Below are positions 35,402-44,474 of a stretch of 64,000 bases of DNA, piece after piece. Below the pieces are notes generated by a model. That model saw only the letters and a list, made by a program, of their open reading frames with translations, had not been told where the DNA came from and did no database searches. The translations under genes and the position numbers were made by a program. Every line of letters starts with the position of its first letter. Position 1 is the first letter of the stretch. The DNA is from a bacterium (GTDB taxonomy: Bacteria > Planctomycetota > Planctomycetia > Pirellulales > Pirellulaceae), in contig JAUIGN010000002.1 in assembly GCA_030430075.1 (NCBI GenBank), positions 372,001-436,000 on the forward strand, written 5' to 3'.

Positions 35402-36070
35402 TTACTTGAAGAAGGTCGAAAACACCTTCAGACTGCGGCGGGACGACGTGGTCGACGCCGGTTGGGCGGGCACGGCAGCCCGCTCGAGTCGTACCGGCTG
35501 CACGTTGGTCGAGTTCGCCCGTCGTCGCGCTTCCACCGGCGGCGGAACCGGCACGACCGGGTCGCCGACTTCCGCGGCGGGCGGCTCGCCGACTTCGGCA
35601 GGACCAGCGTCCTGCTTGTTGTACTTCGAGTCACCCTCGAATTTTCCGGGATCCCAACTGTACTTGCAGACCGTGCACTCGTACTCGTGCTTGAGCAGTA
35701 CGTTGACATACTTGGTCCGCCCGCACTTAGGCGTGACACAGTTGACTTCCGGGCAGCGAGCACAGCCGTGCTTTCCGTGGGCGCACTTGCCGCTTCCGTG
35801 GATATCCTTGCCGCCCTTGGCACCCTTCCCGCAGTCCTTTTCCCAAGGGAACCGGACTTTGGGAATGCAGATCGGCTTGCATTCCGTCTCGAAGCAGACT
35901 TTTGTTTCCTTCCCTTTGGTCACCGTCGGGTAACAGGCTTCACCGCAATGCGGGCACCAGATGCGGCCGTGCCCTTTACCATTGGATTTGCCATGGTCGT
36001 GCTCGCCCGCCAGAACGGGTGTGCCGGCTAACAGCGCCAGCACTGCAAAGGTCAATATCTGTGAACGCAT
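35402..36070 (-). CDS. Cys-, Lys- and Gly-rich secreted protein
   Basis: 222 residues with a signal peptide (ILTFAVLALLAGTPVLAG). The mature part begins with His/Lys/Gly and contains many Cys: IWCPHCGEACYPTVTKG, CFETECKPICIPKVRFPW, CARCPEVNCVTPKCGRTK and CTVCKYSW. The C-terminal third is Pro/Ala/Arg-rich without Cys. Abundant paired CxxC and CxxxC motifs suggest disulfide or metal cross-linking in the envelope, a type of protein common in planctomycetes. A strong terminator follows. It is the gene after the porin, 119 bases downstream. Confidence 0.85.
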   Translation of the reverse strand: MRSQILTFAVLALLAGTPVLAGEHDHGKSNGKGHGRIWCPHCGEACYPTVTKGKETKVCFETECKPICIPKVRFPWEKDCGKGAKGGKDIHGSGKCAHGKHGCARCPEVNCVTPKCGRTKYVNVLLKHEYECTVCKYSWDPGKFEGDSKYNKQDAGPAEVGEPPAAEVGDPVVPVPPPVEARRRANSTNVQPVRLERAAVPAQPASTTSSRRSLKVFSTFFK

Positions 36071-36131
36071 TTCACTTACTCCAAATCTGAGTCAAGTTGT
36101 TATTTGGTTTCAACCGGGCCGGCATGCCTGT

Positions 36132-36162
36132 CCCGGCCCGCCACAGTCAAGGGCGGGCCGGG
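36132..36162 (-). terminator. 11-bp hairpin between porin and Cys-rich protein genes
   Basis: CCCGGCCCGCC and GGCGGGCCGGG are perfect arms around ACAGTCAAG. It begins 28 bases after the porin stop on the minus strand. No U-tract; probable terminator or 3' stabiliser. Confidence 0.55.
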
Positions 36163-36189
36163 CTCGAACATGTGACGGATCAACCGGCT

Positions 36190-37740
36190 CTAGAAATCGA
36201 CCATCGCACGGGCACCCACAATACTGTACTCGCCACTGACGAGGTTCTGCGGACCGGGCGGGTTCTCATCATTGTTCGAGTCGCGGTCATGAATCTTACC
36301 GGTGATGTAGTTGAACTGAATGCGGGCATAAGGCGTCCAGTACCAGTTGACACCGAGCGTGACCGCCTGGCCAACGCCGCCGAAGACCGGATTCGGTCCC
36401 AAGACGTCGTCATTAAAGTCAGCATAGGAGTATCGTGCAGCAACTTGCCAGGCTCCCTTTCCCCAGCCCTTACCACCCCGGCAGCGCTCGACCAGGAAGA
36501 AGTTCTCAAACGGCTTGATGCGGCCAAGCGTACCGGATTTCCTCGACCAGGGCATGTGCTCGCCAGTCAGGAAATACGACATGTACACATACCCGCCGTG
36601 CAGATGCACGTCGCTGCCAACGGAACGGTCCATGAACAAGTTCTGGTATTCACCGACAACCTGCACCGGCCCCACATTCACGACGCTCTCCAGACCGACC
36701 ATGAAATAATCGTTGGCGTTGGCAATGATGCCCGTATCGAGCCAGCGAGCTTGAGTCCGCGCTTCGGGGCGTGTGCGGAAACGGGCTTCGCTGCTTGCCC
36801 GTGGCGGCGACTCACCCGTGCCATCGCTGTCCGCCCAGGTACCCGAAACGGCCCAGTGCGCGTAGCCGCGTCCACCGGACGATTCGTCGTACCAGATCGT
36901 GTTGGCCAGACGGCCGGCGACTTCACCCTGCAGGTGATCGCTGATGAAATTGCCCTCGTCCTGGATCAGACGCTGATTGTAGACGCCGTAGCGCCAGTTC
37001 CAGCGTTGATCGTTCGACACGCCATACGCGCAAATTCCCAAACGGCGAGCGTCCTGATTGAACGATTCGATCACGAAGGGTCGTTCGAGGAACACGTTGT
37101 AGCGGCTACTGTTGAGGTGATCCAGGCCGTAAGGTCGCTTCTGATTACCAATCAACAGCGTCTGCACCACCGGCAGTTCGTTCCAACCCAACCAGGCATC
37201 CCGGAACTCGGAGCGATTGCCGCCGGCGAACTCCATTTCAATGCGATATTCCATGTTCGACGGCAAACTGCCGCGAACCCCAAACCGCATCCGGCGAAAG
37301 CCAACGCGATCCTGGGGGCTGAACAGCACATTCTCGTTCTCGATCTCGTTGACACCAGCCGAGTCGCCGGGGAAGCCCCAGTAGTCCGCATGCACACGGC
37401 CGACGATCTTCATCTTCGAGTCCGAGTGGCCGGAAGCAATCGAGCTACCACCGTCCGGCTTGCCTTCCCCCTTGTCTTCCAAGTCGTAGATAAACTCCTC
37501 CAGCTCAGTCATTCGCCGTTCCAGCGAGTTGCTGGCATTGACGCTGAAATACCCGGAGGGGCTTTCGGTGGCCGGCAGCCGGCTGGTCTCCAATTGGCGT
37601 AGCCGAGCGTCCTGTTCCGCAACGATCCGCTGCAGATTCTCGTAATCTGCCACCGTCGGCTGTTGGGCCGAGGCGAGGGGTGCGACCCCGCACATCAGGC
37701 ACAACGCCCCAAACGCGCGCAAGAAGTAATGAACCTTCAT
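36190..37740 (-). CDS. Phosphate-selective (OprO/OprP-like) porin
   Basis: 516 residues; the ATG at 37740 is preceded by GGAGGA. A signal peptide (FLRAFGALCLMCGVAPLASA) is followed by a coiled-coil segment (YENLQRIVAEQDARLRQLE and SLERRMTELEEFIYDLE) and a long beta-barrel region: GRVHADYWGFPGDSAGV, FRRMRFGVRGSLPSNMEYRI, RDAWLGWNELPVVQTLLIGN and FNDDVLGPNPVFGGVGQAV. It ends in an aromatic residue, VGARAMVDF, as outer-membrane barrels do. The GNQKRPYGLDHLNSSR loop is typical of OprP-like porins. It probably passes anions such as phosphate across the outer membrane. Confidence 0.88.
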   Translation of the reverse strand: MKVHYFLRAFGALCLMCGVAPLASAQQPTVADYENLQRIVAEQDARLRQLETSRLPATESPSGYFSVNASNSLERRMTELEEFIYDLEDKGEGKPDGGSSIASGHSDSKMKIVGRVHADYWGFPGDSAGVNEIENENVLFSPQDRVGFRRMRFGVRGSLPSNMEYRIEMEFAGGNRSEFRDAWLGWNELPVVQTLLIGNQKRPYGLDHLNSSRYNVFLERPFVIESFNQDARRLGICAYGVSNDQRWNWRYGVYNQRLIQDEGNFISDHLQGEVAGRLANTIWYDESSGGRGYAHWAVSGTWADSDGTGESPPRASSEARFRTRPEARTQARWLDTGIIANANDYFMVGLESVVNVGPVQVVGEYQNLFMDRSVGSDVHLHGGYVYMSYFLTGEHMPWSRKSGTLGRIKPFENFFLVERCRGGKGWGKGAWQVAARYSYADFNDDVLGPNPVFGGVGQAVTLGVNWYWTPYARIQFNYITGKIHDRDSNNDENPPGPQNLVSGEYSIVGARAMVDF

Positions 37741-38422
37741 CAATGCTCCTCCATGAGCGAACTCTGTAAAACTACCGCATGGCCCCGCCTGCTCGGGCGG
37801 CATCTGCCGGCCATCGAGGGGTTGCGGGAGTTGTTCCGATTTCTCCATGCCATTGGGATTCAATCGGTCAATGGCCATTTGACGAATATTAAGATCCACT
37901 GACCTGGACGCGTCGAAACGGGAATTCCGTGTGCCCCCGCCGACCAGCCGCTACAGCCGGTACGACCGGACCGGGGGACGGGTGCGAAAGCATGCGGGCC
38001 GGGCGTTTGAGGCCCCGCAGCCTGGGGAAAGCGCATCTCGTACTTCCCGGCCTCGACCGCCGCTGATGTGGGGCGGCGAGGCGGCGAACAACACCTGTCA
38101 CTTGTGACATGGAGCCACCGTCTGGCGAAGGGTGAAAACGCAGGAAGTACGCGGTGACGCGGTGCTCAGGGGTGGGAATCGCGGGGGGGGTTGGAGACCT
38201 TCGGTCGGCGGTTTCGGCGGGGTCAGAGACCCGCGCCGAGCGAGACATTAGAGACCCGCGCCGAGCGAAACACTGGAGACCCGCGCCGAGCGAAACATTG
38301 GAGTCCCGCGCCGAGCGAAACATTGGAGACCCGCGCCGAGCGAGACATTGGAGACCCGCGCTTACTCGGAGACAGACGCGGAGCCGTCGCCGGACGGCAC
38401 AAAGCGGGGCCGCGTTTCGTTG
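37741..38422. other. Long intergenic region with 25-bp tandem repeats
   Basis: About 680 bases between the porin start and the sulfite-oxidase-like gene stop. It should include the porin promoter (near 37741-37900). The right half holds a 25-bp tandem repeat (38227-38361). No supported gene; the repeat shifts frame each unit, arguing against coding. Confidence 0.5.
38227..38361. repeat. Tandem repeat, 25 bp x 5.4
   Basis: Five full units of AGACCCGCGCCGAGCGAAAC followed by ATTGG (total 25) plus 10 bases of a sixth. Units differ at a few positions (GAGAC or GAAAC; ATTAG, ACTGG or ATTGG; AGTCC once). Units abut directly with no spacers, so it is not a CRISPR array. Confidence 0.9.
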
Positions 38423-39607
38423 CTACGACGCCGTGACACGCGTGTGATGCCAGGCGTTGAACATGTAACCCTTCAGATTCCAGGGCACCTTTTCGGCCTG
38501 GGTGCCGCCGGCCGAGTCGGTCGCGCGAACCACCAGGTCTGTCATTCCGGCCGCCAGCTTGAGCTCGGCTGACCAGAGCCGCCAGCAGTAGGGAACCGCC
38601 GGCGACTGGAACGTCGCGGCAGTCCAGTGCCGGCCGCCGTCGGTCGATAGTTCGACACGACGCACCGTCTGGCCCGCATTGGCGGGCGCCAGCGCGAACC
38701 CGGAGACCGATACCGGCCCCGCCGACAACCGCGCACCCGGCTCTGGCAGACAGGTGACTGCGTTGAGCGGATAGTCGTACAGTATCGATGCAGCCGCCCA
38801 GTTTTCGGGAGTGCTCTCCTCGACCAACCGATAAGCGGTTGCCACGTAGTGGTTCGGCGACGGTCGATCACTGACCACGATCTTCCCCAGCCACTTCACA
38901 CTCCGAGCTCCAATGTAGCCCGGCACAACCGTCCGTACCGGAAAACCATGGTGGGCCGGCAGCGGTTCGCCGTTCATCCGCGTCGCGACCAGCGTGCCCG
39001 GCATGGCCGGCTCGTCGGCCAACGCCTTTTCGATCGGAATCGAGGCTCCGAAGGGAATCACGCCGTCGCTCCGTTCAACTTGATCGAGGCCCTCGAACCA
39101 GACATGCTTGGCGCCGTCGCGGAGACCGGCCTTCTTGAGGAGGTCCGCCAACGCCACGCCGCTCCACTTCGCGTTGCCGATCGCACCGGCCTGCCACTGC
39201 ACTCCACTGACCGGTTTCACCGCGCTGTGTTCGCTGCGACGATTCCCGGCACAGGTGAGCGTGGCGACCACCTCGCGCTGGGCAAACGCCCCGGCGAGCT
39301 CCTCCAGCGATATCGACAGCCGCTTGTCAACCAGGCCCTCGACCGTCAGGCGAAACTGGCCCGCGTCGATCTCGGGGACCGGCGCATGACTCCGTACATA
39401 GAACAGATCATTGGGCGTAATCCACGATTCGACCAGCTTGGGGAGGCGGGTTTCCGAGTTGCGAGGCGTGCGACTATGCACGAGCATCCCCGACGGATCG
39501 GCAGCGACCGCAAACCGGCCAGCCATCCACATCGGCAGCACCAAACCACTTCGTCTGAGAAGTTCTCTTCGATCCAACACGAGCTTTCGTCTCCCAGGCC
39601 CAACCAT
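38423..39607 (-). CDS. Sulfite-oxidase-family molybdopterin enzyme
   Basis: 394 residues from the ATG at 39607. A Tat-like leader (DRRELLRRSGLVLPMWMAGR) exports it. The molybdopterin domain has FYVRSHAPVPEIDAGQFRLT, VATLTCAGNRRSEH with the molybdenum-ligand Cys119, and VRTVVPGYIGARSVKWL. The C-terminal beta-sandwich dimerisation domain follows (SVSGFALAPANAGQTVRRVE, WRLWSAELKLAAGMTDLVVR). It probably oxidises sulfite or a related oxyanion in the periplasm; no heme domain is present, so electrons must leave through a partner. It is divergent from the Fe-S/molybdopterin operon 253 bases away. Confidence 0.9.
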   Translation of the reverse strand: MVGPGRRKLVLDRRELLRRSGLVLPMWMAGRFAVAADPSGMLVHSRTPRNSETRLPKLVESWITPNDLFYVRSHAPVPEIDAGQFRLTVEGLVDKRLSISLEELAGAFAQREVVATLTCAGNRRSEHSAVKPVSGVQWQAGAIGNAKWSGVALADLLKKAGLRDGAKHVWFEGLDQVERSDGVIPFGASIPIEKALADEPAMPGTLVATRMNGEPLPAHHGFPVRTVVPGYIGARSVKWLGKIVVSDRPSPNHYVATAYRLVEESTPENWAAASILYDYPLNAVTCLPEPGARLSAGPVSVSGFALAPANAGQTVRRVELSTDGGRHWTAATFQSPAVPYCWRLWSAELKLAAGMTDLVVRATDSAGGTQAEKVPWNLKGYMFNAWHHTRVTAS

Positions 39608-39860
39608 CACACAATCACACACCACACCTGCACACACCACACCTGGTGACCGCGCCGCGGCAGCAGGCCAATGCCCTGAGCGGCTAGTTACGCGGCGCGG
39701 CCAGCCTCTAACTTATGTTATGATTTTTGGCGAAGCAACGGTGCGCAGGTGGCGTCACAGCGGCCGTCACGCGCTCACCCGCCTGGCGACGTTGGCTACG
39801 TTGCGGCAGTTGTCGACAATCCGTTCCTTTGCATATCTGGTAATCGCCTGGGATACCACA

Positions 39861-40694
39861 GTGACCGGTGAAAAAAAGACGCGACGCGAGTTTATCGAGA
39901 CGGCCGCATTTCTGGCCGGTACGGTTGCGGCCAGCGGCGCCGCCGCGGAATCCGAGACGCCCGCCGCCGCGGACAACCCACGCTTCCAACCGAAGGAGCG
40001 TTGGCAGGACCGCATCCAGGCGCCGGACGACGGGAAGCAGTATGGATGGTTCATCGATACACGCCGCTGCTTCGGCTGCCACGGCTGCGAGGTCGCCTGC
40101 AAGGCAGAGAATGACGTTCCCCTGGGCAACTTCATTCGCCAGACCATTTACAAAGACGTCGGCGAATACCCGCAAGTCGCCCGGATGTTCCTTCCCATGG
40201 CCTGTCAGCATTGCGAAGATGCGCCCTGCATCAAGGCCTGCCCTTGCGGCGCACTCCACAAGGAAGCGGGCGGCACGGTGGCGATCGACTACAACACCTG
40301 CTGCGGTCATGCCACCTGCGTCGAAGTCTGCCCCTACGGCGCCATCTACATCGACCCCGTCGCCAACCAGGCAGTCAAGTGCCACAACTGTTACCACCGA
40401 GTCGAAGCCGGCATGCAGCCTGCCTGCGCAACCACCTGCCCGTCCGACGCCATCCATTTTGGCGACCTCAATGACCCCGAGTCGGGCGTTTCGCGCGCCA
40501 TGCGTGACGCCTACGAAAACGACGTGGAATTGATCCAGCTCCGCGCGGAAAAGGGAACCCGGCCGCGAATGTGGTTTGCGGGCGAGGGCGTCATCCACGT
40601 CGAAGAGCGTGTGCCCCGCGAAGGGCAGTCCTATCACCACGAGGCGTACAACATCCACAACTGGAAAGAAGTGGGCCAGACGCGGGAAGAATAG
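39861..40694 (+). CDS. Four-cluster Fe-S electron-transfer subunit (DmsB/PsrB type) with Tat leader
   Basis: 277 residues with a GTG start at 39861, chosen because the Tat motif KKTRREFIETAAF follows at once; an ATG at 39719 would add an unrelated extension. Four [4Fe-4S] motifs are visible: CFGCHGCEVACK, CQHCEDAPCIKACP, CCGHATCVEVCP and CHNCYHRVEAGMQPACATTCP. Such subunits pass electrons between a molybdopterin subunit and a quinol-binding membrane subunit. Its own Tat leader suggests independent or hitch-hiker export. The catalytic subunit begins 39 bases downstream. Confidence 0.9.
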   Translation: MTGEKKTRREFIETAAFLAGTVAASGAAAESETPAAADNPRFQPKERWQDRIQAPDDGKQYGWFIDTRRCFGCHGCEVACKAENDVPLGNFIRQTIYKDVGEYPQVARMFLPMACQHCEDAPCIKACPCGALHKEAGGTVAIDYNTCCGHATCVEVCPYGAIYIDPVANQAVKCHNCYHRVEAGMQPACATTCPSDAIHFGDLNDPESGVSRAMRDAYENDVELIQLRAEKGTRPRMWFAGEGVIHVEERVPREGQSYHHEAYNIHNWKEVGQTREE

Positions 40695-40733
40695 TGTCGT
40701 CGTCCACCGACAACCGGGAACCACCCAATCACC

Positions 40734-43664
40734 ATGCCAAACCATTCTGAGACTCGCCGCCGCTTTCTCCAACTGGGCGCCGCCGCGCTGGGTGCAGGAC
40801 TCGCAGGTTGCCGACAACAGACCACCCCTCCAGGACCGCCGACCGGCGGTCCAGACGCATCCGGCACGCAGCCGCCGGCCGCCCCGGCGAATGCTGCCAC
40901 CGGCCCCACGTCGGCAGACCAGGCGACGCCGGCCAACCCTCAGGCCGCCGGTTCTCGGACGACCGGCGCGGCGGTTGACGAAGGCCCGCTCCCCTACGGC
41001 ATTGATCTCGAGAAGTGGCGGAAACTCCGCGGCCGGCCGTACGAAGTCGGCCAGTCACCGATGCCCGGCGTCTGCCAGTTGCCCGGTCCGCTCGCGAAAC
41101 GGAACTGGCCTGACCGCGACAAGTACAAGGACGTGACCACCGTCCCCGGGATGTGCCAGCTATGCAGCACGATCTGCGGCATCGTGGGTTACGTCAAGGA
41201 TGGACGACTGCTGAAGATCGAAGGAAATCCGCGCGATCCCAACAGCCGCGGCCGGCTCTGTGCTCGCGGCCAGGCCGGCCTGAACCATCAGTACCACCCG
41301 GAACGCCTGCTCTATCCGCTCAAGCGGGTCGGCAAACGGGGCGAAGGCAAATGGAAGCGGATCTCCTGGGACACAGCCCTCGGTGAAATTGCCGATCGGC
41401 TCGGCAAAATTCGAGCCAGCGGCCATCCGGAAGAATTCGCCTTCCACCAGGGGCGGCAGCGCAGCAAGGATGCCCTGGCCCGCTTCCTCCGCGCCTTCGG
41501 CACCAACACACAACTTAGTCACCGGTCGCTCTGTTCGGGAAATCGGCGAGCCGCAAATCTCACCTATCTCTGGGAGAGCGACTGGGACCTGAACGATGTG
41601 GAGCATTCGAAATATATCCTCAACTTCGGGTCCAACGCCTTTGAAGCCCACCAGGGACACGTACCGTTTGCGAACCGAATTCAGAACGGGCGGTTCCACA
41701 ACGGCGCCAAGATGGTGACATTCGACGTGCGACTTTCCAACACGGCCGGCGCCAGCGACGAATGGTTCGCCCCGTTTCCCGGCACGGACGGCGCCGTGGC
41801 ACTCGCCATGGCACATACGATCCTCAACGACGGCCTCCAGGATGACGACTTCATCAACCGATGGACCAACGTCACGACGGCCGAACTCCGGGACCACCTG
41901 ACGACGTACACGCCGGCCTGGGCCGAACAGGTCAGCGGGGTGCCCGCCGCAGACATCGCACGGATCGCCCGCGAGTTTGCGGACGCCGCGCCGGCATGTA
42001 CCACAATGTGCAACCGGGGAAGTTCCGCCCACCTCAACGGCTTCTACAACGATCGGGCCATCAACCTGCTGAACGCCCTGGTCGGGAACGTCGGCAAGAA
42101 GGGGGGCTGGTGCTTCAGCCCCTGGGGAGGCGTCGACCCGCAATTCAAGACGCCGCCGCTGCCCCCCAGCGCGAAGACCTGGAGCGTGCTGGAGGATCCG
42201 CCCGAGTATCCGCTCGCCAACGTCTGGAGGAGGATGCGGGTGGGCGAAGTGATCTACCTCTACCTCCTGCAGGGTCGGGCCAAGCTGGAAGCCTACATGA
42301 CCTACAACCTGGACTCGCCGCTGACATGGCCGGAAGAGAGTTTGACGCAGGAAGTGCTCGGCAATGAAGAGCTCATCAAGTACCACGTCTGCATCAACTG
42401 CTATTACAACGAGACGGCCCACTATGCCGACCTGGTCCTGCCCTGGTCGACCTACATGGAACGCTGGGACCTCGATGCACGCGCTTCGTACAACCTGAAG
42501 CCGTACGTCGGCCTGCGTACGCCCATGGTCGAACCGCTGGGCGAGGCCCGCGACGTGCGGGACTTCTTCCCCGAACTGGCCCGCCGCATCGGCGGCGGCA
42601 TGGAAGCATGGTACCCGGAACAGGATACCGAAGAGTACATGCGCAAATGGGCAGCCAACGTGCCGGTCAACCCGGCAACGGGAAAAGGCGGACTCGACCG
42701 GTTGCTCGACGAAGGCGCCTGGGAAGACCCCACCCGGGAACCGAACTACGAACCGTTCAAAGCACCGCTCGGCGACGCAGAACTGGATGGGGCCGATATC
42801 GACCCCACCAGCGGTATCATCACCAAGGACGGCATCGGGATCGGGCTGCTCCAGGACGGCAAGCCGGTTCGCGGGTTCCTGACCCCCAGCCGCAAGTTCG
42901 AGGTTCGCAGCCTGTTTGTCAACAAGATCGGCAGAAACGAGGACTGTAGCGAGCTCATTGCGCGCAGCGGCATGACCAAGACAAAGAACCGGCCGCCGCA
43001 ACACGCGGGCAAGACGGTCGAGGTCGACGAGATGCCGATCTGGTTTCAACCGCCCGAGCACCAGGGGCTGGCCGATGACGAACTGATCATGACCAGCTTC
43101 AAGTGGAATGTTCACAATCACGGCCGCACAATGCACCTCAAGTGGCTGGCAGAGATTGTGCATACCAACCCGGCCTGGCTGAACCCCAAGACCGCGACGA
43201 AATTCGGCCTGCAGGACGGCGATTGGATCGAGATCGCCTCCTACCAGTCAACCATGCTGCAAGAGGCATCGCCGCACCTGGCCCATGGAGAAGCCGACGC
43301 GTCAGGTCGTGTCGAAGTGGATCGGATGCGCGTACCGATCGTCACCATGGAAGGCATCCATCCCCGCGCGATCGCGATGAGCAATTCGTGCGGCCACACC
43401 CAATACACACGCGTTGCCCAAGCCAGAAGGCGGTCTGACGGCGAGGGCTTTCTGGTCGGCGCCGAACCGGACCACTATCGGGATGCCGACTGGGAACGCA
43501 ACATGTGGTGGGAAGATCAATCCGCAGGCGCCCCCGGCAAATGGGTTCGCAACACGGGGAACGGATGGAACCAGAACAAACTGATGCCGATTGCACCCGA
43601 TCCGATCAGCGGGCAACAGGCGTTCCACGACACGGTTGTACGAATCAAGCGACTAGGCGTCTAA
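40734..43664 (+). CDS. Molybdopterin oxidoreductase catalytic subunit, Tat lipoprotein (DMSO-reductase family)
   Basis: 976 residues. The leader SETRRRFLQLGAAALGAGLAGC combines a Tat motif with a lipobox, Cys26, so the mature enzyme is likely membrane-tethered on the periplasmic side. A Pro/Ala linker is followed by the [4Fe-4S] site MCQLCSTICGIVGYV...RLCARGQ (about residues 139-180). A bis-MGD fold follows, with RISWDTALGEIADRLGKI, a candidate molybdenum ligand in HRSLCSGNRR (about 265), KYILNFGSNAFEAHQG, VGNVGKKGGWCFSPWGG, CINCYYNETAHYADLVLPW and a C-terminal domain (HPRAIAMSNSCGHTQY). It resembles polysulfide, tetrathionate or arsenate-type reductases; the substrate cannot be fixed. TorD-like chaperone follows. 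Confidence 0.88.
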   Translation: MPNHSETRRRFLQLGAAALGAGLAGCRQQTTPPGPPTGGPDASGTQPPAAPANAATGPTSADQATPANPQAAGSRTTGAAVDEGPLPYGIDLEKWRKLRGRPYEVGQSPMPGVCQLPGPLAKRNWPDRDKYKDVTTVPGMCQLCSTICGIVGYVKDGRLLKIEGNPRDPNSRGRLCARGQAGLNHQYHPERLLYPLKRVGKRGEGKWKRISWDTALGEIADRLGKIRASGHPEEFAFHQGRQRSKDALARFLRAFGTNTQLSHRSLCSGNRRAANLTYLWESDWDLNDVEHSKYILNFGSNAFEAHQGHVPFANRIQNGRFHNGAKMVTFDVRLSNTAGASDEWFAPFPGTDGAVALAMAHTILNDGLQDDDFINRWTNVTTAELRDHLTTYTPAWAEQVSGVPAADIARIAREFADAAPACTTMCNRGSSAHLNGFYNDRAINLLNALVGNVGKKGGWCFSPWGGVDPQFKTPPLPPSAKTWSVLEDPPEYPLANVWRRMRVGEVIYLYLLQGRAKLEAYMTYNLDSPLTWPEESLTQEVLGNEELIKYHVCINCYYNETAHYADLVLPWSTYMERWDLDARASYNLKPYVGLRTPMVEPLGEARDVRDFFPELARRIGGGMEAWYPEQDTEEYMRKWAANVPVNPATGKGGLDRLLDEGAWEDPTREPNYEPFKAPLGDAELDGADIDPTSGIITKDGIGIGLLQDGKPVRGFLTPSRKFEVRSLFVNKIGRNEDCSELIARSGMTKTKNRPPQHAGKTVEVDEMPIWFQPPEHQGLADDELIMTSFKWNVHNHGRTMHLKWLAEIVHTNPAWLNPKTATKFGLQDGDWIEIASYQSTMLQEASPHLAHGEADASGRVEVDRMRVPIVTMEGIHPRAIAMSNSCGHTQYTRVAQARRRSDGEGFLVGAEPDHYRDADWERNMWWEDQSAGAPGKWVRNTGNGWNQNKLMPIAPDPISGQQAFHDTVVRIKRLGV

Positions 43665-43730
43665 ACACGCGCACTGCGGGCCACGATACAAGCTCGATTC
43701 CGGCTCGTCACCCACCTGGGTCACAACCTG

Positions 43731-44339
43731 ATGCCCGCTCCTGCCGACATTCCCGTGGATCCGCCCACCCTCCGCAGCCGGGCCGCCGTGTATCGACTGC
43801 TGGGACGACTTTGGCAAGCCGAGCCGGATGCGCGACTGATGGCGGATTTGGCTTCCCCGACAATGCAACCCGCGTTCACGGCTGCCGGCGGCGTGATCCC
43901 GGATCAGCCGGCCAGTGACAGCACGCTCGAGGCGCTGGCCGTCGATTACTGTCGACTCTTTCTTGGCCCCAGCGGACACCTGCCGCCGTATCAATCCGTT
44001 TGGACCAGCGGTCATTTTCAGGACGATGCGACGGTCGCCATGCAACGCGAGCTGCAGACGCGCGGTCTCCCGGAAGCGACCGGCATGGCCGATCACTTCG
44101 GCCGGCAGTTGACCGTCATGGCAGCCACCCTCGAAGCGCTGGCAAGCCAACCGACGGCCACCGCCGATCAACTAAACCAGACCCAGCAATTCTTCGTCCA
44201 ACGGATCAACTGGGCGCACCGACTTTGTGAACAGGCAACCGCCCGGGCTCAAACCGATTTCTACCGCAGCATCATGATGATGACCAAGGCTTTCCTGGTC
44301 GAGGAAGAAACGGATTGGTGCCATCCCAAGCACACATGA
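43731..44339 (+). CDS. TorD/DmsD-family molybdoenzyme maturation chaperone
   Basis: 202 residues, all-helical. TorD-like features are SRAAVYRLLGRLWQAEPDAR and the signature DYCRLFLGPSGHLPPYQSVW, followed by helices with GMADHFGRQLTVMAATLEAL and YRSIMMMTKAFLVEEE. These chaperones bind the Tat leader of a molybdopterin subunit until the cofactor is loaded. Position directly after the catalytic gene (66 bases) supports that partner. No signal peptide, so cytoplasmic. Confidence 0.85.
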   Translation: MPAPADIPVDPPTLRSRAAVYRLLGRLWQAEPDARLMADLASPTMQPAFTAAGGVIPDQPASDSTLEALAVDYCRLFLGPSGHLPPYQSVWTSGHFQDDATVAMQRELQTRGLPEATGMADHFGRQLTVMAATLEALASQPTATADQLNQTQQFFVQRINWAHRLCEQATARAQTDFYRSIMMMTKAFLVEEETDWCHPKHT

Positions 44340-44365
44340 CGACCGCGGCCTTGGGGGTCCATGCG

Positions 44366-44396
44366 AAAACGCCGCCGGAGTTTCCCCCGGCGGCGT
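44366..44396 (-). terminator. Terminator between convergent chaperone and His-rich protein genes
   Basis: Arms ACGCCGCCGG (44369-44378) and CCGGCGGCGT (44387-44396) with an 8-base loop. On the minus strand it is followed by TTTT, so it suits the gene ending at 44475; on the plus strand it lies 30 bases after the chaperone stop and may act both ways. Confidence 0.75.
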
Positions 44397-44437
44397 CTTC
44401 AGTTTGCCTCTCACTCTCTTCCGTAAGATCAACGGAA

Positions 44438-44468
44438 CCGGGGCTAACGCCCAACGGCTGATGGCTAA
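44438..44468. repeat. Short dispersed intergenic repeat
   Basis: CCGGGGCTAACGCCCAACGG with CTGATGGCTAA. Its reverse complement core GGGCGTTAGCCCCGG occurs at 49049-49063 and GGGCGTTAGCC at 24081. These look like members of a small intergenic repeat family. Confidence 0.4.
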
Positions 44469-44474
44469 TCCGCG

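Noticed and set aside
38227..38361. Tandem 25-bp units considered as a CRISPR array
   Set aside because: Units are directly adjacent with no unique spacers and vary internally; no cas gene is nearby.
41160..43163. Long minus-strand frame opposite the molybdopterin subunit
   Set aside because: Antisense to a well-supported gene; long antisense frames are expected at this GC content.
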